A DNA stretch of 64,000 nucleotides from Cohnella xylanilytica (GTDB taxonomy: Bacteria > Bacillota > Bacilli > Paenibacillales > Paenibacillaceae): the NCBI RefSeq assembly GCF_014212175.1, contig NZ_JACJVR010000073.1, positions 59,750 to 123,749 of the forward strand, read 5' to 3'. The notes under the pieces were generated by a model. The model searched no databases. It had not been told where the DNA came from and worked only from the letters and a program-made list of their open reading frames with translations. This document shows, one piece after another, positions 27,776 through 36,100 of the stretch. Position numbers and translations under genes: made by a program. Within the stretch, counting starts at the first letter, position 1. Each line of letters opens with the position of its first letter.

Positions 27776-29044
27776 CTACGGGCGGCCAAGCCCGTTGTTC
27801 CGGGCGATCTCCCCCAGATATCTCCCGCTCTCCTTCGCCGTCCGCTCCTGCGTGGACCGGTCGACGGCGACGATGCCGAACGTCTTCGAATAGCCGAAGT
27901 TCCATTCGAAGTTGTCGAACGCCGACCAGTAGAAGTAGCCCCTCACGTCGATTCCGTCGGCCAGGCAGCCTTGCAGTCCCTCCAGCCCCCGGCGGATGAA
28001 CTCCACGCGGCGGGTATCGTCGTCCGTCGCGACGCCGTGCTCCGTCACGACGATCGGGATGCTCAAATCGCGGGCGACCTGGCGCACCACGCGGCCGAGC
28101 GCTTCGGGGTCGTATTCGTACCCCATCTGCGTCAGCTCGGCGCCGGCTTCCGGAATGGCGGCGCCGTCCGGTCCGTAAACCTCGCGCGTGTAATTCTGAA
28201 GCCCAAGGAAGTCGTCTCCGGAGATAACGTCCAGATATTGCCGGAAGTAGCCGTTCCATACGTTCTCCGCTCGCTCTTCCCCGCCCGGCAACGCCTGGAC
28301 GTCCGGCAGCGCGAGCGTCAGCCCGACCTGGATGTCCGGCCGAATCCGCTTCATCGCGGCGCGGGCTTTGACGTGCGCATCCTTGACGACGGCGATGGAC
28401 GCTTCGTCCGAGGCCGTCAGGAACGGACGGTACTTGTCGGCGGTCGTTCCGCACAGGCGGGCCGCCTCCTCCCGCCACTCCGGAGCCGTCCACGACTCCG
28501 CCGCGATGCCGACGGGCGGCGTCTGCCCGATCGAGGCGAACAGGTCCCGGAGCATGACCGGGAGGTCGACCTCGTTCATCGTAAGCGCGTACGGAATCAA
28601 GTCGCCGAGCTCCCGGACGACCGTCTCGCAGTATGCGGCGAACCGGTCCGCCGTCGCGGGATCGGACCAGCCGCCGAAGCGCATGAGCCATCGCGGCGAC
28701 GTGAAGTGATGCAGCGTGACGACGGGGGTAAGGCCGTGCTCCCGGCAAGCGATCAGGACGTCCCGGTAGTGCTCGATGGCCGACCGGGAATAATGGCCGG
28801 CTTCCGGCTCGATCCGCGCCCACTCGATGGAGAAGCGATACGCCTTCAGGCCGAGACGCGCCAGAAGCGCGATATCCTCCCGGTACAGCCGATAGTGGTC
28901 GATCGCGTCCCCGGAGCGTTCGGCGTAGGGAGATCCCTTCGCGTTCTCCTCCGCCCAGGTGTCGCTGTTCACGTTATTGCCTTCGACTTGATGCGCGGCC
29001 GTCGCCGCCCCCCACAAAAACCCTTCCGGATAACCGCTCGCCAT
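27776..29044 (-). CDS. GH1 beta-glucosidase-type glycosidase
   Basis: Retaining family 1 glycosidase, 422 residues, slightly short for GH1 (usually 440-480). It starts MASGYPEGFLWGAATAAHQ, with VEGNNVNSDTW and YRFSIEWARIEPE. The acid/base Glu is in TMNEVDL, where the family normally has NEP, and the nucleophile Glu is in VVTEHGVATDDDTRR, where TENG is usual. These substitutions place it in a divergent GH1 subgroup with perhaps unusual aglycone or sugar specificity. The ATG at 29044 follows AGGAGGAG; the longer frame has no ribosome site. Cytoplasmic. It sits between the binding-protein and rhamnosidase genes. A short imperfect repeat (CCGCCCATCTCCAAA, two copies) lies downstream at about 27686-27720. 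Confidence 0.92.
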   Translation of the reverse strand: MASGYPEGFLWGAATAAHQVEGNNVNSDTWAEENAKGSPYAERSGDAIDHYRLYREDIALLARLGLKAYRFSIEWARIEPEAGHYSRSAIEHYRDVLIACREHGLTPVVTLHHFTSPRWLMRFGGWSDPATADRFAAYCETVVRELGDLIPYALTMNEVDLPVMLRDLFASIGQTPPVGIAAESWTAPEWREEAARLCGTTADKYRPFLTASDEASIAVVKDAHVKARAAMKRIRPDIQVGLTLALPDVQALPGGEERAENVWNGYFRQYLDVISGDDFLGLQNYTREVYGPDGAAIPEAGAELTQMGYEYDPEALGRVVRQVARDLSIPIVVTEHGVATDDDTRRVEFIRRGLEGLQGCLADGIDVRGYFYWSAFDNFEWNFGYSKTFGIVAVDRSTQERTAKESGRYLGEIARNNGLGRP

Positions 29045-29115
29045 CGCTCGTTCTCCTCCTTGAAGAAAGAAGCGCGAACCCTTCCGAAGACGGTGCCGCG
29101 CTTCCTTCATCCCGA

Positions 29116-30639
29116 TTATTGCGCGTTGGCCGCCGCCCACGCGTCAAGCTGCTTCTGCTTCTCGGCGATAATCTTATCGAGCCCCGCCGCCTTCAGCTTG
29201 GCGTTGAATTCGGAGATCAGGGCCGGATCGAGGCTTCCCGACTCCAGGCCGAGCTTGTATTGGTTCAGCACGTTCGTGGCCGCGGCCACCTCGGTCTTCA
29301 CCGGGCTCGCGTCGAACGTGAAGCCGAGCGCCTTCGAGAAGATCGCCGAATCGTTGAACTTCTTGATCTGATCCCAGATGTCGGGCGGAGTGCCTTCCCA
29401 GACGCGGGCGAGGGCGTTGTTGCCGATCTCCCACTGGTTGAATACGTAGCCGACGTCGGTCGCTCCGTCCGGAACCTTGATCGTTCCGTCCGCGTTCACG
29501 ACATAGTGCTTCCCTTCGATCCCGTTGTCCAGCAGGTTGACGATATCCTTGTCGGTATACAGCAGGTTCAACAGCTGCATGGCGCGATCCGGGTACTTGC
29601 TGTTGCGCGGGATGGACATCATAAATCCGTTGGCGCTCGTCGATTGGGTGACCGGCTTCGTGAACCGGACCGCGACCATCTCGTGTCCGTCTACCTTGCT
29701 GTCCTGCTGCTCGAAGCCGGGCTTCATGTTGGAGAGGTAGCCGAACGCCTTGCCCGCCTTCACGAGGCTGTTGCCGGTCTCCTGGGTCGTCGCCGCGTCC
29801 TGCATGACATAGCCGGCTTCGTACCATTTGCGCGCGAGCGCGACGGCGTCCTTGTATTCCTGGGTGTCGAACATGTTGACGACCTTCAGGTCGTTCTTGT
29901 TGATCATCATCGCCCCGAGACCGTCTCCGAGCATGTCGATGTCCTTGTTGTACATAATGGAAGCGACCGTCTGGGACTGAGTGTTCTGCACCAGCGGAAT
30001 CAAGCCCGGCTCCTTGTCTTTGATCGTCTGGAACACCGTTCCGAGATCCTCGAATGTCTTTAGCGCGCTAAGGTCGATGCCGTGCTTGTCGACGATGTCC
30101 TTGCGCATGATCATGCCGTAGTCTGCCGCCGTGTCGCGCACGCTCGGGATTCCGTAGATTTTCCCGTCGATCTTCGTGCCGTTGTAAATCTTCTCGTTCA
30201 TCGTGTCCTTGATGCCGGTTCCGTATTGGGCGAGCAAGTCGTCGAGCGGAAGCAGCTGGTTCTTCGCGACTTGGCTGCTGTAGTTGTAGAACGAAGACGT
30301 GACGAGCAGATCGAGCTTCTCGTTGCCGGCGAGGAGCAGGTTCGTCTGCTGCGCCCAGGCGGATATGTCGATCGGCATCAGCTTCACTGTCGCGTTGATC
30401 TTCGCGGACGTAATCTTGTTGATCTCGTCCTGGACGGACTTAATGTCGGTGAGAGTGCCGAAATTCATGAAGGCCATCGTCAGTTCGACCGGCTTCGAGC
30501 CGTTGTCCGACGAGGACGAAGAGCCGCTCGCGGCCGGAGAAGAATTCGAGCCGTTCGAGCCGCCGCAGGCGGTGAGAGCGAGCGAGAGCGCGAGCAGCGC
30601 CGCCCCGCCCCAAGCGAGTTTGCCTTGCTTTGCAGTCAT
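29116..30639 (-). CDS. Sugar ABC transporter substrate-binding lipoprotein (YtcQ/DUF3502 type)
   Basis: Binding lipoprotein of the adjacent two-permease importer. Lipobox ALTAC (Cys25), Asn/Ser-rich spacer, SBP_bac fold (LTMAFMNFGTLTDIK, NLLLAGNEKLDLLVTS, GYLSNMKPGFEQQ) and DUF3502 C-terminus ending IIAEKQKQLDAWAAANAQ. The ATG at 30639 follows GGGGGA at 9 nt; the longer frame would bury the signal peptide. Length 507. It is third in the operon after the permeases. No ATPase gene is present, as usual for this group, in which a shared MsmX-type ATPase is known to serve several importers. Ligand is probably an oligosaccharide or glycoside processed by the downstream glycosidases. Confidence 0.94.
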   Translation of the reverse strand: MTAKQGKLAWGGAALLALSLALTACGGSNGSNSSPAASGSSSSSDNGSKPVELTMAFMNFGTLTDIKSVQDEINKITSAKINATVKLMPIDISAWAQQTNLLLAGNEKLDLLVTSSFYNYSSQVAKNQLLPLDDLLAQYGTGIKDTMNEKIYNGTKIDGKIYGIPSVRDTAADYGMIMRKDIVDKHGIDLSALKTFEDLGTVFQTIKDKEPGLIPLVQNTQSQTVASIMYNKDIDMLGDGLGAMMINKNDLKVVNMFDTQEYKDAVALARKWYEAGYVMQDAATTQETGNSLVKAGKAFGYLSNMKPGFEQQDSKVDGHEMVAVRFTKPVTQSTSANGFMMSIPRNSKYPDRAMQLLNLLYTDKDIVNLLDNGIEGKHYVVNADGTIKVPDGATDVGYVFNQWEIGNNALARVWEGTPPDIWDQIKKFNDSAIFSKALGFTFDASPVKTEVAAATNVLNQYKLGLESGSLDPALISEFNAKLKAAGLDKIIAEKQKQLDAWAAANAQ

Positions 30640-30732
30640 GTTGTCTTGTCCCCCAAATCCCGTAATTACGCTATTTATGCTCACCGATCCCCGGAAGGGC
30701 TATCGGATCAAGCCGGATGATGAAGCCTGGAA

Positions 30733-31617
30733 TCAGCCCTTGACGGCCCCGATCGTCAACCCCTTGACGAAGTACTTCTGGAAGAACGGATAGATGCAGA
30801 TGATCGGCAGAATCCCGATGACCGCCATCGCCATGCGCACCGAGTTCATCGGGATGGCCGCGGCCGCCTGGGACGAGTTGCCCCCGAGGCTGTTCTGCTG
30901 CAGGAACTGAATGTTGCTCAGCATCCGGTTGAGCAGGTTCTGAATGCTGAACAGCTTCGGCTCGGTGATGTAGATGAGGCCGTTGAACCAGTCGTTCCAG
31001 TACGAGATCGTCAGCATAAGCCCGATCGTGGCCAGAATCGGCAGCGAGAGCGGCAGAACGATCCGGTAGAAAATTTTAAACTCCGAAGCCCCGTCGATGT
31101 AAGCCGACTCGATGATCGCCGCCGGAATCGAGGTGCTGAAGAAGGAGCGGATCAGCAGGACGAAAAATCCGTTGGTCAGAAGGCCCGGCACGATAAGCGC
31201 CATCAGCGTGTTCTTCATGTGGAACAGCTCCGTGTAGACCAGGTAGGTCGGCACGAGGCCTCCGTTGAACAGCAGCGTGAAGAAGACGAGGAACGCGAGA
31301 ATTCCGCGAAGCGGCATGTCCTTGCGGGACAGCGGGTAAGCGAGCAAGGACGAGATGAGCAGGCCGACGAAGGTGCCGACGATCGTGATCAGGACCGTAA
31401 TTCCGTAGGAACGGGCCATCGTCGACGCCTGATTCCATAGGTACGAATAGGCGTCAAGGCTCAGGCGGCTCGGGAACAGCGTGTAGCCGTCCTTGACGAT
31501 CGACTGCTCGTCCGTGATCGAAGCCATGAACAGCAGGAGGAACGGGAACAGGCAAGCGGCGGACAGCAGAATAAGGAAGACGTGGACCGCCGTCTGGTTC
31601 ATCTGGTTGGTTTTCAT
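30733..31617 (-). CDS. Carbohydrate ABC transporter permease (LplC/YtcP type)
   Basis: Second permease of the CUT1 importer; 294 residues with six predicted membrane helices (first VHVFLILLSAACLFPFLLLF). The EAA loop that contacts the ATPase is in IIESAYIDGASEFKIFYRIVLPLSLP (split by Asp-Gly). It ends with KYFVKGLTIGAVKG, the usual LplC/YtcP/MalG-type tail. AGGGAG lies about 9 nt before the ATG, and the gene begins 21 nt after the partner permease stop. Confidence 0.95.
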   Translation of the reverse strand: MKTNQMNQTAVHVFLILLSAACLFPFLLLFMASITDEQSIVKDGYTLFPSRLSLDAYSYLWNQASTMARSYGITVLITIVGTFVGLLISSLLAYPLSRKDMPLRGILAFLVFFTLLFNGGLVPTYLVYTELFHMKNTLMALIVPGLLTNGFFVLLIRSFFSTSIPAAIIESAYIDGASEFKIFYRIVLPLSLPILATIGLMLTISYWNDWFNGLIYITEPKLFSIQNLLNRMLSNIQFLQQNSLGGNSSQAAAAIPMNSVRMAMAVIGILPIICIYPFFQKYFVKGLTIGAVKG

Positions 31618-31638
31618 CGAACGATCGCTCCCTTCCGG

Positions 31639-32586
31639 TTAGAATAGCGCCTGATCGCGGTCGCGGCGGGCGACGACGTAGTTCGAGATCAAGACGAGGA
31701 TGAATCCGACGAGCGCTTGGTACAGGCCGGCGGCGGACGACATTCCGATGTCTCCGAGCGTCATCAGCCCGCGGTAGACGTAAGTGTCGATAACGTCGGT
31801 CGTCGATTGCAGCGGCCCCGAGTTCAGCGGAACCTGGTAGAACAATCCGAAGTCGGAGTAGAAAATGCGTCCGATGCCGAGAAGCGTCATGACCGTGATG
31901 GTCGGCGCGATCAGCGGAACGGTGATGCTGCGAATCTGCTGCCACTTGCTGGCCCCGTCGATCGTCGCCGCCTCGTAGAACTCGTGGTCGATGCCGATGA
32001 TGGACGCCAGGTAGATGATGCAGAAGTAGCCGATGTTTTTCCACAAGTTCACGATCGTCAGGATGTACGGCCAATACTTCGATTCGCTGTACCAGGAGAT
32101 CGGATCGACGCCGAACATCGGCAGGATGTGCTTGTTCACGAAGCCGTTCTCGACGTTCAGCAGCGAGAGCACCAGGTAGCCGACGATAACCATCGAGATC
32201 AGGTACGGCAGCAGAACGAGGCTCTGGTAAAAGCGCGAGGCCAGACGATTGCGCACTTCGTTCAGCACGATGGCGAGCCCGATGGCGACGAGCGTGTTGA
32301 CGATGATGAAGCCGCCGTTGTAGAGCAGCGTGTTGCGCGTGATGACCATGGCGTCGTTCGTCTTGAACAGGTACTCGAAGTTCTTGAAGCCGATCCAGTC
32401 GCTGTAGTAGATCAGTCCGAACAGCCCTCTGTGCGAGTAGTCGATGTTTTTGAACGCGATGACGACCCCGAGCATCGGCAGGTAGTTGTTGACGGCCAGG
32501 TAGATCAATCCCGGCAGCACCATCAAGAACAGCGCCCGGTAACGCTTCAGCTTCTTGAACGCGTCGCTCCATCCGCTCTGTCTCAT
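31639..32586 (-). CDS. Carbohydrate ABC transporter permease (LplB/YteP type)
   Basis: First gene of the permease-glycosidase operon. Six membrane helices starting with LFLMVLPGLIYLAVNNYLPM; the EAA motif is in EFYEAATIDGASKWQQIRSI; PLIAPTITVMTLLGIG follows. Length 315. The ATG at 32586 (MRQSGW) has AGGA at 9 nt; another ATG at 32601 has GAGG only 2 nt away and would add five residues. The promoter about 36 bp upstream carries the direct-repeat activator site also found before 43329 and 49328, so expression is probably switched on by a YesN-type regulator. Confidence 0.94.
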   Translation of the reverse strand: MRQSGWSDAFKKLKRYRALFLMVLPGLIYLAVNNYLPMLGVVIAFKNIDYSHRGLFGLIYYSDWIGFKNFEYLFKTNDAMVITRNTLLYNGGFIIVNTLVAIGLAIVLNEVRNRLASRFYQSLVLLPYLISMVIVGYLVLSLLNVENGFVNKHILPMFGVDPISWYSESKYWPYILTIVNLWKNIGYFCIIYLASIIGIDHEFYEAATIDGASKWQQIRSITVPLIAPTITVMTLLGIGRIFYSDFGLFYQVPLNSGPLQSTTDVIDTYVYRGLMTLGDIGMSSAAGLYQALVGFILVLISNYVVARRDRDQALF

Positions 32587-32621
32587 AGGCTGATTCCTCA
32601 TTTCCTCGTTGTATAGTGCTT

Positions 32622-32685
32622 ATTGTAAAGATTGGGGACGAGGGACGCTCACCAATATCCCGACCTTGATTTTAGATATTCCGAC
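32622..32685 (-). promoter_or_regulatory. YesN-type activator site and promoter of the permease-glycosidase operon
   Basis: Minus strand: distal box GTCGGAATAT (32676-32685), proximal box GTCGGGATAT (32655-32664) 21 bp apart, then GGTGAGC and, after exactly 27 nt from the proximal box, a -10 TACAAT (32622-32627). No consensus -35 exists, which fits activator dependence. The same geometry is found at 43411-43475 and 49409-49473. Confidence 0.7.
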
Positions 32686-32798
32686 TTGTTGGCGGAGCCG
32701 AATGCTCTGCCTTTGTCCCATACTCATGCTGGGGTGGCGCGCAGAAGCTCGTCGGTGGTTGGATGGCGGCGGCTGAGGCGAGTTAGAGGGACTGGAGG

Positions 32799-32984
32799 CT
32801 AACGAACCCAGTTGACGCTATTTCGGCGAAAAGGAGGATTTTCAGGCTCTAACGAACCGTAGAAACGCTATTTCGTCCCGGAAGCCTCTATTTTGCCTTA
32901 TGGATCCCAAATAAGGTCGCTGGGGTTCGTTAGAGTTCCAAAAGTGGGCTTTGGGTGCCAAATAGCGCTTCCTGTGTTCGTTAG
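32799..32984. repeat. Composite intergenic repeat, copy 4
   Basis: Modules CTAACGAACCCAGTTGACGC (then TATTTCG) at 32799 and CTAACGAACCGTAGAAACGC at about 32849, inverted modules around ATAAGGTCGCTGGGGTTCG (TTAG at 32933) and AATAGCGCTTCCTGTGTTCG (TTAG at 32984). It ends 19 bp before the A-run of the next terminator. Confidence 0.85.
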
Positions 32985-33002
32985 AGGGAGTGCGGGCCCG
33001 AC

Positions 33003-33036
33003 AAAAAAGCAAGACCCCGGTTGTCCGGGGCCTTGC
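33003..33036 (-). terminator. Intrinsic terminator of the surface peptidase gene
   Basis: Minus strand: GCAAGGCCCCGG-ACAA-CCGGGGTCTTGC followed by TTTTTT. It lies about 95 bp beyond the stop at 33132, separated from it by a 14-bp tandem repeat. Confidence 0.9.
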
Positions 33037-33052
33037 CGCATGGCGAATGGTG

Positions 33053-33108
33053 TATGGTGCATAGCGTATGGTGCAAAGAGTATGGCGCATAGCGTATGGC
33101 GCATCGCA
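33053..33108. repeat. 14-bp tandem repeat, four units
   Basis: Units TATGGTGCATAGCG, TATGGTGCAAAGAG, TATGGCGCATAGCG and TATGGCGCATCGCA in direct tandem, with a fifth degenerate unit upstream. It sits in the 3' untranslated stretch between the peptidase stop codon and its terminator. Confidence 0.75.
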
Positions 33109-33131
33109 CTTTCCAATTGCGCTCGCGAAGC

Positions 33132-36100
33132 TTATTCCACGCCCAGCAGTTTGAAGACGATGACGGCCGCTTCGGCGCGGGTCGCGACTCCCTTCGGAAG
33201 GAAGACGTCGGCGGATACGCCGCTGACGACGCCTTCCTCCGTCAGCAGGGCGATCGCGTCCTTGGAGTAGGAGGCGAAGTTCGCGCTGTCCTTGAACTTC
33301 TTCAGCGCGGCTTCGACGTCGGCCGCCTGCTTGCCCTTGACCAGCTTGAGAGCGTTGGCGGCCATGACCGCCATCTCTTCGCGCGTGATCGGGCGGCTCG
33401 GATCGAACTTGCCGCCGCCCGTGCCTTGAGCCAGGTTCAGCTTGACGGCGGTGGCGACGAACGGGTAGGACCACGATCCGGACGGCACGTCGGAGAACGA
33501 CGCGCTAGCCTGCGAATCGAGCAGCCCGAACGCGCGGACGAGCATCGCCAGGAATTCGGCGCGGGTCACTTGCTTCGCCGGAGCGAAGCTGTCTTCGCTT
33601 ACGCCGGTGACGACGCCCTTGGCGGCCAGCGACTTGATCGCGTCGACGGCCCACCGGGCTTGGCCGAGATCCTTGAAGTCCGGAACGACGGCCGGAGTCG
33701 TCGGGTCGGTCGGGCTCGTCGGCGTGGTCGGCTCGGTCGGCGCGGTCGGCGTGGTCGGTTCCGTCGGAGTCGTCGGTTCCGTCGGCGTATCGACCGTTCC
33801 GGAGCCCGGCGACGATACCGGGGGCCTCGTGCGCGGACCGTCGTCCATCGAGCCTTCGGCGGCCGGTGCGGACGCCGCGTAGACGGCTTCGGCCATAAGC
33901 CGGAATTGCGCCTGCGGATGATCCTTGTTGAACGAGTCCGAAGCGAAGATCGTCGCGTTCACGCCGTCCTTGGCGTACGTGAAGCCCGCCGTCTTGCCTT
34001 GGGCCGCCGCATGGGTCGGCCACCAGCCGGCGACGAAGAAGTCGGCCGCGTCCTTGATCGTCGCGACGACCTTGGCGCCTTCCGGCACCGCGGTAATGTA
34101 AGAGCCGGTGTTCGTGTACAGATAATCTTCCGCTTCGTAAGGCGCCGTAATCGCGCTGTCCTGGTCGAACACGGCGCGGTACAAGCCCTCGTAAGCATTC
34201 TCGGCCTTATAATCGAAGCCGGGGGCGACGCCCGCCGATTTGAACAGGCTCATGCCGGTGCGGCCGAAGCCGATGTACGGCTTCGTCTTGATCAGGTCGG
34301 CGCTGCCCGCGTTCAGCAGCACTTCGGCCGCCGCCAGGTCGTTCGTCACCTGGAAGCCGAGCTGCTTCAGGACGAATTCCGGATTGCTCTTGGCCGTCGC
34401 GCCGACGACCGCCGGCTTCAGCACCTTGCCGGTCTTGTCGCCCGCCGCCGGGAACGGCACGACCTTCAGCAAGTATTTGTCCTTTACGGTCTTCAGGTTG
34501 GAGTACGAGACGAGGAAGTCGCCCTTCTCGTAGACGCTCGTTCCCGTTCCTCCGCCGTTCGCCAGCAGGGTCACCTTCTTGCCGGCGCCGATCAGCTCGT
34601 TGACGGCTTGAACGGCCGCGTTGCCGTTATTGCGGATGACGTATTCGTACGAGCTGCCGGGAACCGTCGTTCCCGGAATCGTCATTTCGTTTTCCGACGT
34701 ATAGACGTTCGTCTTGTTCTTGAACGCGCCGGCCGTGCGGATCTCGTAGCTGTCGAAGCCCCTCATCTCCGGGAAGCTCTGAATGATGTCGGAATACATC
34801 TCTTCGAAGTCGGAGACGTTGAAGCCGTCGTACAGAACGAGGTTCGCGAAGCCGCGGCTCGCTTGATGCATGTTGACGACGAAGGTGCCCTTCGGATACG
34901 TCGTGTCTCCGACCTTGACGCTCGTCTTCGTCCTCTCGACCTTGACGCCGTTATGCAGCAGGTACTTGACCATTTGGTAAGCGGCGTCCGGGTTCTTCTG
35001 CAGCGCGTTGTCGACCGGCAGCGCGTAGTATTCGGGGAAGAAGTTCTCGTTGCCGCCGCGCGGACGTCCGATCACCTCGTACTTGGCGTTCACCAGGTAC
35101 TTGTCGACGGCGCGGTTGTCCTCGTTGTCCATGCCGCGCTTGTAAATCTCGAGCTGGTTCAGGAACAGGCGGTCCTTGTTGTCCGCGAGATACTTCGTCG
35201 CCGCCAGGGCGGTGTAGTACAGCGCGTTCGTCGAGTCCTGGTTCAGCTCCGGAATCTCGATCGTGTGGCCCAGCGCCCCGTGATGCATCGCGAACACGGC
35301 GGTGTACGCCGGGGATGCGTCGTCCCATCCGGTCGCGTTGGCGATCGGCTTGTAGTTCGGATCTTCGGCCGACTTCTTGGCTTCAACGTACGGAATATGG
35401 AAAACGTCGTACTTCGTGTTCGCCACGCCCGCGCGCCCCATGAGAGTCGCCTGCTCCACCATGTTGTCGATCAGAAGGTCGTATTCGAAGTTCGGATCGT
35501 GCGGCGGCGTGCACGGCTCGATCAGGAACTGGCCGACGAAGCCGTGGAAGTCGAGGAAGCTCGTCGGCATCCACTTCGCCAGCTCGCCCATGACCTGCTG
35601 GGTCTCCGGCTGCGTCTGGTAGGAGTTGTCCCGGTTCAGGTCGAAGCCGAGCGAGTTCGCGCGGGTGTTCAAGTAGCGGCCGTCCGGGTTCTCCGTGTAA
35701 TTAAGCAGGAAGATGACGTTGTCCAGCGCCTTGTCGATGTCCAGCGTAATCGTCTGTTCGGCGCCCTTGTCGTCGGTCGTTTGGTAGGTGACGGTGTTCT
35801 GGGTCGCGAGCGATCGGAAAATATTGATGATGGCGTCCACGCCGGGAGCTTCGTCCGGGTGGATGTTGTTGATCCAGATCGGCACCTTGTAATCCTTAAG
35901 CGTTCCGGCTTCGATCTGCTTCTGCAGGCCTTCCGGATCGTTCATCATCGCCGGAAGCGTCTTATTCAAGTAGTCGTCGACGGCTTTCTGATCCTTGGCG
36001 ACGATCGAGAACAGGATGTCGCGGTCCTGCACCGACTTGCCGATGACCTTCGTCTCGATGTAGCGGTTCTTCTTGTCCGGGCTCGCCATGATCTCGTCGA

